Source: Treponema sp. (GTDB lineage Bacteria > Spirochaetota > Spirochaetia > Treponematales > Breznakiellaceae). Taken from it: a stretch of 64,000 nt of DNA. The notes under the pieces are model-generated. The model saw only the letters and a list, made by a program, of their open reading frames with translations. It was not told the origin of the DNA and searched no databases. Within the stretch, counting starts at the first letter, position 1. Every line of letters starts with the position of its first letter. The stretch spans positions 1 through 64,000 of the forward strand of contig WQSQ01000002.1 in NCBI GenBank assembly GCA_009787775.1, given 5' to 3'. Positions 28,424 to 37,400 of this stretch are shown one piece after another. The translations under genes were made by a program, and so were the position numbers.

Positions 28424-29623
28424 ATGGAAGTTACAGTTCAGATCTTTACAGGAGGGTTTTCCGGCGCATCGGTTCCGTTTGAACTTATTGAACAAAAACT
28501 GCTTTCCTTTATTAATCGGTTTCGTGTAACAAAAGTCATAATGGGATGGTCTGTTGATAAACCGCTCTATGAAAAAACAGCCGCTCTTTTGTCCAAACAT
28601 AATATAGAGTATTATCTGTGGTTTCCCGTATTTTCAGAAACAGGCGCATTAAAGAACCTGTCGCCTCTTGTTGACTATACAGGAAGCTCAATTGACAAAA
28701 GCGACAATAATCCGGATGAGGATTTTTTCTTTTGCTGTCCGAATAACAGATTTAACATAGCAAAAATTACCGACATATTCAATGAAAACTTCGCTTCAAT
28801 TAAATTCAACGGAGTTTTTCTGGACAGAATTCGTTATCCGTCATTTGCCGGAGAGCAGGGAAAAAGAGGCGTGTTTACATGTTTTTGCCCTGAATGCATA
28901 AAAATATACAGAAGTGAAAATTTTGACATTGAAAAACTTAAATTATCCCTGTGTGATCCCGAGTTTTCGCTTCTTGGTCTTAAAAAATATCTGGGCAGCG
29001 GAATGTATGAATTTCAGGATAAGGTCATATCGTCATTTTTTCAAATAAAAAGAAATATTATCTATTACAGCCTTCAGAGAATATGCATGTATTTCAGGAA
29101 AAAGAACTACAGTATCGGTTTAGATGTGTTCGCTCCTTTTTTATCGCAGTTTACAGGTCAGGATATAGTTAAACTTTCGGGACTGTGCGATTTTATAAAA
29201 CCGATGATGTACCGTACAACTTGCGCTCCTGCGGGACTGCCGTTTGAAACTGAAGCGCTGCTACAGCAAACTTGCGGCACGGAAAACGATAATTATAAAA
29301 GATTTTTCAAACTGTTGGGTATAAAACCTGAGTATCCTCCGTCTGCGTATGATGTACAATCCGGCGGTTTTAAAAACAAACCATTTGATGTTGATTTTAC
29401 TGTAAAGGAGCTGCATGATCTTTCGCTTTTATCCTTCTGTCCTGTTTATGCGGGTATTGAAATTAACAGGGTAAAAGACGCTGCACAGCCTGATCCTGCG
29501 TACATCGAAGAGACAATTAAAGCGTATTCTAAAGCCGGTATCCGCGGCTTTACACTCTCATGGAACCTGCTTGACATGCCAGAAGAAAATATTGATAAAG
29601 CGGTGCAGCTATTTTCGTCTTAA
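28424..29623 (+). CDS. Putative TIM-barrel glycoside hydrolase-like protein
   Basis: 399 residues, no signal peptide. The pattern is that of hypothetical glycosidase barrels (GHL/DUF4015-like). EYYLWFPVF is an early strand, FNGVFLDRIRYPSF is a strand end with the Asp-x-IRYP signature common to these families, and SIGLDVFAPFL and CDFIKPMMYRT follow. The end is YAGIEINRV and GIRGFTLSWNLL, which close the barrel. A short cysteine pair occurs in CFCPECIKIY. The substrate is unknown. Its last four bases overlap the end of the convergent GH20 gene, and its neighbours act on N-acetylglucosamine sugars, so a related glycan is likely. Confidence 0.6.
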   Translation: MEVTVQIFTGGFSGASVPFELIEQKLLSFINRFRVTKVIMGWSVDKPLYEKTAALLSKHNIEYYLWFPVFSETGALKNLSPLVDYTGSSIDKSDNNPDEDFFFCCPNNRFNIAKITDIFNENFASIKFNGVFLDRIRYPSFAGEQGKRGVFTCFCPECIKIYRSENFDIEKLKLSLCDPEFSLLGLKKYLGSGMYEFQDKVISSFFQIKRNIIYYSLQRICMYFRKKNYSIGLDVFAPFLSQFTGQDIVKLSGLCDFIKPMMYRTTCAPAGLPFETEALLQQTCGTENDNYKRFFKLLGIKPEYPPSAYDVQSGGFKNKPFDVDFTVKELHDLSLLSFCPVYAGIEINRVKDAAQPDPAYIEETIKAYSKAGIRGFTLSWNLLDMPEENIDKAVQLFSS

Positions 29624-31107
29624 CACAATGATCCGCGATACTGGTTTATTCCCAGATTATCAAGCCTCTCTCTATGAATAATTAACCGTTTGGAAAAATC
29701 ATCAAAGTCTTTTTTATCTTTCGGTGTCCATAGCGATTCAGCGATTGCGCACATACGCGGGAAGATCATGTATTCCGCTATTTTCCCTGCATAAATCAAT
29801 TCTGACCACAGATTACCCTGTCCGCCAATCACATATTTCGCGTCTTTTTCATTCATTAAAGCAGGTACCGGATCCATTGAATATGATTTTAAGACTGTAG
29901 ATGCTTTTGCATACAACGCACCTGGTTCTTCCCTGGAATCCTGCTGCTTATAATCAAGATAGCAGCCGCCGGTGCAGGGCGACATGATTACTTCATGGCC
30001 GAGCCTTGCTGCTTTTATTCCGCCTTCGTCGCCTCTCCACGACATAACAACCGCTTCTTTTGGGAGTTTGAGCTGCCTGGCACCATCAGGACAGGAATCA
30101 TCGCCGAATCCATGGTTCGGAGTTTCGTTTGAGGTTCCAAGTATTTCATCCCAGCCTATCGCAGTTTTATGTTTTTCAGACAGCATCTGTACAAGTTTGA
30201 ATGTAATCCAGCTTTGCAGTTCTGCCGGTCTTTTTAATCCAAGCTCTTTCAGCCTGCTCCGGCATTTGGGACATGCTTCCCACCGGTTATACAAAACTTC
30301 ATCTCCGCCGATATGCACCCATTTTGAAGGGAAGAGACCTGCAAGCGTATCAAATACTTTTTCAGCCAAATCAAATATCCGATCATTTCCTGCGCATAAA
30401 ACATCTTCGAATATACCGAATCGTTCTTCAACTTCATATGGGCCGCCCGTGCAGCCAAATTCAGGATAGGAAGCGAGAATCGCACTTGCGTGCCCTGGAA
30501 GGTCAACTTCCGGAATCACTTCGATATGACGGACAGAGGCATAATTTACGACATCACGGATTTCATCTTCTGTATAGAAGCCGCCAGACGGGGGCAAATC
30601 CGGAATCCTGTAATTCTTCCGCAATGAGCCTATTTCAGTTAACAACGGATATTCTGCTACCTTAAACCGCCAGCCCTGATCGTCTGTAAGGTGCCAATGA
30701 AAACGGTTTATGTGGTGCAGGGAGAGAACATCCAGTAAATTTTTTATAAAAAGAACCGAATAAAAATACCTTGAGCAGTCAAGCATGAAGCCTCTCCAGG
30801 AAAAACGGGGATAATCCGTAATTTCCGCGCATGGCAGAGTAAGAACGCCGTCTTTAAACCCGGAAAGCGTTAGCTGACGAAAGGTTTCCATGCAGTGATG
30901 CATACCCGCATCTGCCGGGGCTTCGGCTGTTATTCTGTCTTTTTCGATGATAAGCCTGTATGCCTCAAATACCTTATCTGTATCCGCGCCGAATTGCTCT
31001 TGAGCGCATTCCTTCTTTATTATATCCGGCAGACTTTCAGACTTAAAGAAACCTTCGTTATATTTTACGGAAACCGGTTTTGGTATAATGGAAAGCTGTT
31101 CCCTCAT
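29620..31107 (-). CDS. Beta-N-acetylhexosaminidase, GH20
   Basis: 495 residues. An N-terminal GH20b-like domain (IPKPVSVKYNEG) is followed by the catalytic barrel: RGFMLDCSRYF, FHWHLTDDQGWR, EVIPEVDLPGHASAIL, and WVHIGGDEV with the catalytic Asp-Glu pair at about 265. It releases terminal GlcNAc or GalNAc. There is no signal peptide, so it should act in the cytoplasm on imported oligosaccharides. ATG 31107, preceded by AAGGAGAAC on the minus strand. Divergent from the GH4 gene across 161 bases. Confidence 0.95.
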   Translation of the reverse strand: MREQLSIIPKPVSVKYNEGFFKSESLPDIIKKECAQEQFGADTDKVFEAYRLIIEKDRITAEAPADAGMHHCMETFRQLTLSGFKDGVLTLPCAEITDYPRFSWRGFMLDCSRYFYSVLFIKNLLDVLSLHHINRFHWHLTDDQGWRFKVAEYPLLTEIGSLRKNYRIPDLPPSGGFYTEDEIRDVVNYASVRHIEVIPEVDLPGHASAILASYPEFGCTGGPYEVEERFGIFEDVLCAGNDRIFDLAEKVFDTLAGLFPSKWVHIGGDEVLYNRWEACPKCRSRLKELGLKRPAELQSWITFKLVQMLSEKHKTAIGWDEILGTSNETPNHGFGDDSCPDGARQLKLPKEAVVMSWRGDEGGIKAARLGHEVIMSPCTGGCYLDYKQQDSREEPGALYAKASTVLKSYSMDPVPALMNEKDAKYVIGGQGNLWSELIYAGKIAEYMIFPRMCAIAESLWTPKDKKDFDDFSKRLIIHRERLDNLGINQYRGSLC

Positions 31108-31233
31108 TTATTGTTCTCCTTCTTAAAGATACTCCGTTCTGTGATTTCTGTTATTAGAATACAATAGATATGATTCCTATTATTGTCAATGAATATTTTT
31201 CCGAAACACCGGTACATTTGCCGCGGTAATAAT

Positions 31234-31262
31234 TTGACTTCGGGTTTTTTCTGTGATATATT
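31234..31262 (+). promoter_or_regulatory. Promoter of GH4-kinase genes, leaderless geometry
   Basis: TTGACT (31234-31239), 17 bases, TATATT (31257-31262), then six bases to ATG 31269. Transcription would begin at or next to the A of the start codon. Confidence 0.65.
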
Positions 31263-31268
31263 CGTGTT

Positions 31269-32549
31269 ATGCGTAAATTAAAAGCTGCTGTAATCGGCGC
31301 GGGAAGCACCTATACTCCCGAGCTTATAAGGGGTTTTATAGACAAACGCAGCAGTCTTGACTTTCAGTCATTTTGTTTAATGGATATAGACAGGGAAAAA
31401 CTTGATATTGTAGGCGGCCTTGCGAAAAGAATGCTCTATTCAAACTGGTTTAAGGGCGAGGTTGTTTTAACTTGCGATCTTGATGAGGCGATAAAGAACG
31501 CGGATTATATCTTTGCGCAGATTCGTGTCGGATGCATGCAGGCGCGTATTCGCGATGAAAAGATTCCGCTTAAGCACGGACTTTTGGGGCAGGAAACAAC
31601 GGGAGCGGGAGGTTTTATGAACGCGCTTCGTACAATTCCCGTTATGCTTGACATGGCAAGGCGCATAGAAAAACTTGCTCCTGATGCGTGGCTTATCAAT
31701 TTTACCAACCCGTCAGGTATTGTCGCCGAAGCTTTAATGAATCATTCAAAAGTAAAAATGGTCGGATTATGCAATTGTTTTGTTAATATGAAGGCAGGCA
31801 TTGCGGAAAATATCGGCAGGGAAGATTTTGACTATGAGTATATCGGTTTGAACCATTTAAGCTGGATTACTTCTGTTACTGTTGACGGGGAAAATGTTCT
31901 TGAAAAACTCGGCAAGTCAGTCGGCGCCAAACTTAAAAATATTCCTGATGTTGATTATGATGACGAACTTTTAGCGGCTGTTCCGGCTGTACCGTCATAT
32001 TACTTAAGCTATTTTTATATGCGCGATCAGCAGCTTCAAAAATGCCTTAAAGCAGAAAAAACGCGCGGAGAGATATGCGTTGGTATTGAAGATGCTCTTA
32101 TCGAAAAATACAGGAATCCTGATCTTAAAGATAAACCTAAGGAACTTGAAGAAAGGGGCGGCTCTCTTTATTCGGCTGCCGCTATAACCGTAGTTGACGC
32201 AATAGAAAACGATAAAAATGAGTACCATGTTGTCGGAGTCAGGAATAACGGCGCAATCCCTTTTATGGCGGATGATGATGTAGTGGAGATAAAGTGCATT
32301 GTGAACCGCAGCGGAATAACCCCTGTCGCTGTTAAGAATACGCAGAATCATTTCATTAAAGGATTGATGCAGGCGGTGAAAGCCTACGAGAAACTTACTG
32401 TAGCGGCCGCTGTTAACGGCAGCAGGAAAGACGCGCTTGCCGCTCTTATGATACATCCGCTTATAGGCGATTTTCAGAAAGCGAAAGCTGTATTCGATGA
32501 TATGGCAAGAGCCAACGCGGAATTCCTACCTAAAGGATTGCTGCCTTAA
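31269..32549 (+). CDS. GH4 glycosidase (6-phospho-beta-glucosidase/ChbF-like)
   Basis: 426 residues. The N-terminal Rossmann fold binds NAD (AAVIGAGSTYTPELIRGFID). Family markers are RVGCMQARIRDEKIPLKHG, GQETTGAGGF, INFTNPSGIVAEAL, VGLCNCFVNM (metal-binding Cys) and IGLNHLSW (metal-binding His). GH4 enzymes use NAD, a divalent metal and a redox elimination mechanism. The close match in order to E. coli ChbF suggests a chitobiose- or cellobiose-type phosphodisaccharide. With the GlcNAc-kinase-like gene 8 bases downstream and GH20 divergent, an amino-sugar substrate is likely. No Shine-Dalgarno is visible; see the promoter entry. Confidence 0.9.
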   Translation: MRKLKAAVIGAGSTYTPELIRGFIDKRSSLDFQSFCLMDIDREKLDIVGGLAKRMLYSNWFKGEVVLTCDLDEAIKNADYIFAQIRVGCMQARIRDEKIPLKHGLLGQETTGAGGFMNALRTIPVMLDMARRIEKLAPDAWLINFTNPSGIVAEALMNHSKVKMVGLCNCFVNMKAGIAENIGREDFDYEYIGLNHLSWITSVTVDGENVLEKLGKSVGAKLKNIPDVDYDDELLAAVPAVPSYYLSYFYMRDQQLQKCLKAEKTRGEICVGIEDALIEKYRNPDLKDKPKELEERGGSLYSAAAITVVDAIENDKNEYHVVGVRNNGAIPFMADDDVVEIKCIVNRSGITPVAVKNTQNHFIKGLMQAVKAYEKLTVAAAVNGSRKDALAALMIHPLIGDFQKAKAVFDDMARANAEFLPKGLLP

Positions 32550-32557
32550 GGACTAAC

Positions 32558-33559
32558 ATGGAATATGTTATCGGCGTAGATACAGGAGCGACTAAAAGCC
32601 ATCTCGCTCTGTTTGATACAGCAGGCGTTCTTGTCGATTTCGGCAGGTGGGGGCCTTTGAATCATGAAGCGCTTCCCGGCTCCTTTGATCAGTTTTATGA
32701 AGAACTCAAACAGTTTATATCGCAGGTTTTGGAAAAACACGCCTTGAAACCTGAACAGACAGCATCCGCTGTTTTCGGCATTGCCGGCGTTGATACCAAA
32801 AAACAGCACGGTATTGTATCCGAAATAATCGAAAAGATTGGATTTAATAAATTTACGCTGGCAAATGACGCGTTCCTTGGAATCCCTGCCGGGAGTCCTT
32901 CCTGTACCGGCGTATGCGCGATAAACGGAAGCGGCAGCACATTGGCAGGCATTAACAAACAGGGAAAGATGCTCCAGATAGGAGGGGTAGGGTATTTGTC
33001 GGCCGATTTCGGAGGAGGGGGAATGCTTGGTAAATCGGCAATCTCCGCCGTTTACAGGGAACTCTTTCGCAGGGGAGAGAAAACATGCCTCTCATCCGCT
33101 CTTATGGGAAAACTTGGAATTGAGGACAAGTATGACTTTATTGATAAAATGTATGAAAAGTTAGAGGACGGCAGTATCAACGTTCATGACTGCGGCAAAA
33201 TGCTTTTTGAAGCGGCAAAGGAAAATGATAAAGTCGCTTCCGGTATTCTGCGTGACTGCGGAACAAGTTACGCAAACGGCATTTCCGGCATGATAGACGA
33301 GCTTAACTTAGGCAGTGATAACGAAGATGTTAATGTTGTTTTTGCCGGTTCTGTTTTTGTTAAGGGCGGACATCCAATTGTTATTGATACAATTAAAGAT
33401 AAATTAAAAATTAACTGCCCGGGTATTAATATTAATTACAATCTTTTAAAAACACCGCCCGTCGCCGGAGCTGTTTATTGGGCGCTTAATAATTCAGGTA
33501 TTGGCGGCAAAAGCAGCTATTATGAAAAAGTCTGTAAACAGTTAAGCAATATCGATTAA
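32558..33559 (+). CDS. BadF/BadG-type N-acetylglucosamine kinase
   Basis: 333 residues of the ASKHA ATPase fold. Phosphate loops are GVDTGATKSHLALFD at the N-terminus and CAINGSGSTLAGI in the middle; the adenosine loop VVFAGSVFVKGGHP is near the end. GGVGYLSADFGGGGMLG and the ordered BadF/N-acetylglucosamine kinase architecture point to a GlcNAc or related amino-sugar kinase. It follows the GH4 gene by 8 bases and should be cotranscribed. It would phosphorylate sugars released by GH20 or arriving through the ABC importer, since no PTS gene is present. Confidence 0.85.
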   Translation: MEYVIGVDTGATKSHLALFDTAGVLVDFGRWGPLNHEALPGSFDQFYEELKQFISQVLEKHALKPEQTASAVFGIAGVDTKKQHGIVSEIIEKIGFNKFTLANDAFLGIPAGSPSCTGVCAINGSGSTLAGINKQGKMLQIGGVGYLSADFGGGGMLGKSAISAVYRELFRRGEKTCLSSALMGKLGIEDKYDFIDKMYEKLEDGSINVHDCGKMLFEAAKENDKVASGILRDCGTSYANGISGMIDELNLGSDNEDVNVVFAGSVFVKGGHPIVIDTIKDKLKINCPGININYNLLKTPPVAGAVYWALNNSGIGGKSSYYEKVCKQLSNID

Positions 33560-33633
33560 ACTTTTGCAAAAATATCTGTTGAATTGGTAAAGCTTAATTT
33601 AAGGTTTTCCCTTATGGACGGTATAATTGGTCT

Positions 33634-34476
33634 TTAACCTTTAACCGCTCCTGCGGATACACCCTTTGTTATCTGCTTCCTGAAGATTATGTAAAATATA
33701 ATCATCGGCATCATGCCTATTACAAGCGCGGTAAATTGCTTGCCGTAATCTGTGGCCAGGGCGCCTGCGAACATGTTAATTCCCAAAGGCACTGTTTTAA
33801 GACTGTCTGATGAAACCAGTATGTTAATCAGCATAAATTCATTCCATGTTCCTGTAACCTGAAGGATTGCGACAGTTGTAGCGACCGGCGCTGCCATTGG
33901 AAGGATTATCCACCAGAAAATACCAAGATATTTGGCGCCGTCAATGCGGGCGGATTCTATAACTTCGTTCGGAATACCTTTAATGTATTCTGTCGCTAGA
34001 TAAACGCCTATCGGAAGGCCGATTCCGATGTACGGGATAAGCACCCCAAGCCTTGTATTGTAAAGCCCGACAGTTCTTATTAACAAAAAGAGGGGAACCA
34101 TTATGCACTGAAGAGTTATTAAAATACCTATAATAAAGCTGCTGTGAAGGACAGGAGTTAATTTATTAGGCAGTTTGGCAAATGCGAAACCCGCCATAAA
34201 ACTTAATATAATTATAAAAATTGTTGTTATTGATGTATAAAAAACGCTGTTCAATATAAGCGTGGCAAAGTTAGCGTTAGTCCATGTTAAAGGATAATTT
34301 TTTACAAACCAGGATTCAGGTAGAGCCAGTTTGCTTGTAAGCATGTATTCCTGGGTCGTTTTAAAAGAAGCCATTATAACCCAGAATATAGGATAAATGG
34401 CAAGTACAGCGAATAAAACGAGTATAGCATACATTATGGTAAGTGTTACAGGATTTGTTTTACGGATATCACTCAT
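33634..34476 (-). CDS. Carbohydrate ABC transporter permease (MalG type)
   Basis: 280 residues with six predicted membrane segments. The EAA loop that docks the ATPase is visible as EVIESARIDGAKYLGIFWWIILP. The C-terminus ends in ITKGVSAGAVKG, typical of the MalG/CUT1 family. It lies one base behind the second permease gene and is the last gene of the minus-strand importer operon. Confidence 0.92.
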   Translation of the reverse strand: MSDIRKTNPVTLTIMYAILVLFAVLAIYPIFWVIMASFKTTQEYMLTSKLALPESWFVKNYPLTWTNANFATLILNSVFYTSITTIFIIILSFMAGFAFAKLPNKLTPVLHSSFIIGILITLQCIMVPLFLLIRTVGLYNTRLGVLIPYIGIGLPIGVYLATEYIKGIPNEVIESARIDGAKYLGIFWWIILPMAAPVATTVAILQVTGTWNEFMLINILVSSDSLKTVPLGINMFAGALATDYGKQFTALVIGMMPMIIFYIIFRKQITKGVSAGAVKG

Positions 34477-34477
34477 A

Positions 34478-35380
34478 TTAATCCTCTGTTGAAAAACGTT
34501 TTTCTACAGCTCTGGTTAACCCGATAAGAATAAAGCAGATTATTACCATTATTGTAGAAATGGAATTGGCTACGGGATAGTCAGGCGCCTGACGGAAGGC
34601 TTTTTTAAACATGTAGATGGAAAGAACGCTTGTGCTGTCCGCAGGGCGACCCTCAGTCATTACCCAGATAAGGTCAAATGATTTTAACGAGCCTGATATC
34701 GCAAGTATCGCGCAGGTAACGATAACACCTGACAATGCCGGTAAAATAATGTAACGCAGTGTCTGCCATTCGCTTGCTCCGTCAATCTTTGAAGCTTCTA
34801 TAATGGAAACATCAATCTTTTGAAGGTTCGCAAGGAAGATGAGCATATAAAGCCCTGTATACATCCAGAGTATTACAGCTAAAACAGGAATAATATCAGC
34901 GCCTGAAGGAATATACATAGCATCAGGATTAGACATTTTCTGCAACTCTAAAATAACGCTCTGTGAGCCGAGGAAAAATCTTTTAAACAGAATACCGATG
35001 ATTACAGCCGAGACTACATTGGGAAGGTAGATTACAGCCTGGAAAAAATCTGTTCCCTTTACAAGACCGCGGGAAAGTATGTAAGCAAGGAAGAATCCTA
35101 ATGGTATTTGACCCAGAACAGATATTAAAACAATGTAAATATTATTCTTTAACGCTACGTAAAAAAGCGGATCAGCGAAAACTTTTTTATAAGCTTCTAT
35201 TCCGCCAAAACCGTGGTTTTTTATATCCATAATTAAGCCGCTGCGGTATGTTGAAAAACTTAAAATAATTGAAAAAACTACAGGAAACGCCATTACGAAA
35301 AGGAATAGAAGCAGGGCAGGTAGAACAAGTATAGCGTAAGAAGTTCTTATTTCGGCTGCTTTTGTCAGATTTTTGTTCAT
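34478..35380 (-). CDS. Carbohydrate ABC transporter permease (MalF type)
   Basis: 300 residues, six membrane segments. The N-terminal segment YAILVLPALLLFLFVMAFPV and the EAA motif SIIEASKIDGASEWQTLRYIILP are those of CUT1 permeases. It forms a heterodimer with the downstream MalG-type partner. No ATPase gene is present in the window, so a shared MsmX/UgpC-like ATPase encoded elsewhere is expected. Confidence 0.92.
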   Translation of the reverse strand: MNKNLTKAAEIRTSYAILVLPALLLFLFVMAFPVVFSIILSFSTYRSGLIMDIKNHGFGGIEAYKKVFADPLFYVALKNNIYIVLISVLGQIPLGFFLAYILSRGLVKGTDFFQAVIYLPNVVSAVIIGILFKRFFLGSQSVILELQKMSNPDAMYIPSGADIIPVLAVILWMYTGLYMLIFLANLQKIDVSIIEASKIDGASEWQTLRYIILPALSGVIVTCAILAISGSLKSFDLIWVMTEGRPADSTSVLSIYMFKKAFRQAPDYPVANSISTIMVIICFILIGLTRAVEKRFSTED

Positions 35381-35410
35381 ACTTACCCTGCCTTCTATTC
35401 TATTTTTGTG

Positions 35411-36787
35411 TTATCTAGCCGGATACGCGTTCGGGTTTGCTCTCTTATACGCTTCCCATGCTGTCTGAACAGTAGCTGCTACCTGCGCGCCTGTCTGGCG
35501 CTGTAATGCAAGCTGAATCAAACCGGAATTGATTGGTTCATAAACTTCGGATGGTAATACACCGTCAATTACTGATGTAGATGTAGTAAAAGTATTTCCA
35601 ATCGCGCCGACAGCTCTCTGCATCGGTTCAAGCCGCATTGCATTAAAGTCAAGATCGGTTCTTGACGGAGTCGGCGTGCCGCCGTGCTCAGTCCTCAACT
35701 GGGAAACTTCCTTTCCGGTTAAATATTTAACAAGCTCCCATGCAAGTCTTTCTTTTTCCGAACCTGCGGGGATCGCGGCGCTCATTGCATATCCTACTCC
35801 GAGGATTACAGAGCTTGAACTGTTGATTGCTGTACCCGGAATATCAGGGAATACGCCGATTCTGATGCTATTCTGTCTTGCGGGGGTAATCAAAGCCTGT
35901 CCGGTATCTGCGTCAGTAATGAACGCGCCTACACGCCAGTCGCCGTCTATATAGTACGCGCCCTGGTTATTCGCGAACATACCCGGTCCATCACCATAAC
36001 CTACGCCTACAGCCGCTTGGGAAATTACGCCGTCTTGATACATCTGCCTGATAAAGTTAAGAGCGTTTACAAATGACGCATCCGTAAATTTCAGCGTACC
36101 GTTGTAGATTTTTTGTTCCCAATTCGCGCCGCAGAAACGCCCTGCTACCATCGAGAACAAGCAGCTTTGCATTACCCATTCGCTCTCGGCGGGGATAAGG
36201 ACTGTCTGATAACCGGCGGCCCTGAGTACGGGTACTTGAGCAACGAGATCGGCATAAGTTCTGGCAGGCTGAAGCCCAGCAGCGTTCAAAACCTCCATGT
36301 TTGTAAAGAAAGCATGGGTTGTTGTGATGCCCTGCGGGATCATTGCCATATAACCGGCCTGCTGCTGACTTGGATCCATTGTCAGGGGTAAATAGTTGTT
36401 TCTGAAGTTGCTTTCCCTGTTAATAAATGGCGTAAGATCCTTTAAAAGCTTCTGATCATGAAGATAATCCGACCTTCCGGACGGCCATACATACATTACA
36501 TCGGGGAGCTGCCCGGCTGCGGCATAAGCCCTCATCTTGTCGTGATAGGCATCATCAAAGAGATTTTCCCTTTCGATAATAACACCGGGATTATTCCTCT
36601 GGAATGTATTAAACCATAAATCCGCATCTGCTATCGCATTCGGCGCTGAAGCTTCAAGATAGTACAATACTCTGATTGTAGTGGTTGTATCCGATGCTGC
36701 TGCGTTGCGATTGCCGCCCGCAAACAGGGAGCCCGCAACCAATAGTGTGAGAATTAAAATCCCCACAACCCTTAATTTTGTAAACAT
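35411..36787 (-). CDS. ABC sugar-binding protein (CUT1, family 1)
   Basis: 458 residues from ATG 36787, which has AGGAGG in place; an upstream start would add 21 residues without a site. The signal peptide (about 1-24) ends SLFAGG without a lipobox cysteine, unusual for a spirochaetal binding protein. The body has the family 1 pattern: LPDVMYVWPSGRSDYLHD, INRESNFRNNYLP, ADLVAQVPVLRAAGY, DGDWRVGAF, and ERLAWELVKYLTG near the C-terminus. It captures an oligosaccharide, probably an amino sugar given the neighbouring enzymes. Confidence 0.9.
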   Translation of the reverse strand: MFTKLRVVGILILTLLVAGSLFAGGNRNAAASDTTTTIRVLYYLEASAPNAIADADLWFNTFQRNNPGVIIERENLFDDAYHDKMRAYAAAGQLPDVMYVWPSGRSDYLHDQKLLKDLTPFINRESNFRNNYLPLTMDPSQQQAGYMAMIPQGITTTHAFFTNMEVLNAAGLQPARTYADLVAQVPVLRAAGYQTVLIPAESEWVMQSCLFSMVAGRFCGANWEQKIYNGTLKFTDASFVNALNFIRQMYQDGVISQAAVGVGYGDGPGMFANNQGAYYIDGDWRVGAFITDADTGQALITPARQNSIRIGVFPDIPGTAINSSSSVILGVGYAMSAAIPAGSEKERLAWELVKYLTGKEVSQLRTEHGGTPTPSRTDLDFNAMRLEPMQRAVGAIGNTFTTSTSVIDGVLPSEVYEPINSGLIQLALQRQTGAQVAATVQTAWEAYKRANPNAYPAR

Positions 36788-36821
36788 TGTTAAACCTCCT
36801 ATGGTTATGATTACTAAATTT

Positions 36822-36850
36822 ATAATACAGCTATTTTTTACTGCGGTCAA
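36822..36850 (-). promoter_or_regulatory. Promoter of the sugar importer operon
   Basis: Read on the minus strand: TTGACC (36850-36845), 17 bases, TATTAT (36827-36822). The start codon at 36787 follows 34 bases later with AGGAGG between. Confidence 0.65.
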
Positions 36851-37010
36851 ATTAAATCTTTGTAAACGGCCTGGAGCCTGTTAAATTTGCAGATTTACGC
36901 AGTTATTAGGCCGGTTTCCGGCTTTATACTGAAATTACGGACAGTTTAAGCGTACACAAGTTTCTTTTTCCGCCTTAGTATTTGTTCATCATTCAGCCTA
37001 TAGTAAGCTA

Positions 37011-37102
37011 TCACTATAGTCTGTAGTTGCAAATCACTATAGGCTATAGTGATAGTTCACTATAGCCTATAGTGAACTGTCACTAAGCACTATATTAACA
37101 TA
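37011..37102. repeat. 23-bp tandem array 2 (four units plus a degenerate one)
   Basis: TCACTATAG starts at 37011, 37034 and 37057 and TCACTAAG at 37080, exactly 23 bases apart. A degenerate unit may begin near 36989. Units 2 and 3 are 19-base dyads of the form TCACTATAG-N-CTATAGTGA plus a four-base spacer. The array lies in the 613-base gap between the divergent importer and carD, where no gene is visible. Confidence 0.9.
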
Positions 37103-37146
37103 TAATTCAAGGCAGGAACTTTGTATCAGAATACCAATGTATAGGT

Positions 37147-37287
37147 GGGCTGTCCAGGAAGCCGGTTACTTACTGTACAGCCGGACTAAAGTCCGATGTT
37201 TTTTCTCCTGTTTCTCCCAAATAGTACGAAAAAACGACAATTAGGAAGGTGTCCGAAAAAGTATTTCATACTTTTCGGACACAGCCC
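37147..37287 (+). repeat. Composite hairpin element, copy A
   Basis: The type 1 hairpin is GGCTGT (37148-37153) / ACAGCC (37177-37182) with inner arms CAGGAAG (37155-37161) / CTTACTG (37169-37175). CGGACT-AA-AGTCCG (37082-37095 in the last three digits: 37182-37195) and a T run follow. Then a spacer and the type 2 hairpin GTGTCCGAAAAAGTAT (37249-37264) / ATACTTTTCGGACAC (37268-37282). The reverse complement of 62199-62323 aligns along the whole length, including the spacer block around AGTACGAAAAAACGACAA. Confidence 0.8.
37182..37202 (+). terminator. Terminator-like hairpin within composite A
   Basis: CGGACT (37182-37187), two-base loop, AGTCCG (37190-37195), then ATG and six or more Ts. The loop is too tight for a perfect stem, so five base pairs with a longer loop are more realistic. 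No gene ends nearby on the plus strand, so it may belong to the repeat rather than to a transcript. Confidence 0.3.
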
Positions 37288-37400
37288 AAAGAGAAGAAAA
37301 TACTCAAAAACTGATGTTTTTTCACATTTTCTATATAATATTGGGCAAAATCCGATAAACTCCTAGCCTCACTGCCTGTTTTATGCTATCATTACCAGTA

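Noticed and set aside
29972-30665. Plus-strand ORFs inside the GH20 gene
   Set aside because: Shadow frames; the minus-strand GH20 has complete catalytic motifs across the same bases.
37011-37102. CRISPR-like palindromic array
   Set aside because: The 19-base dyads are separated by only about four bases and there are no spacers.
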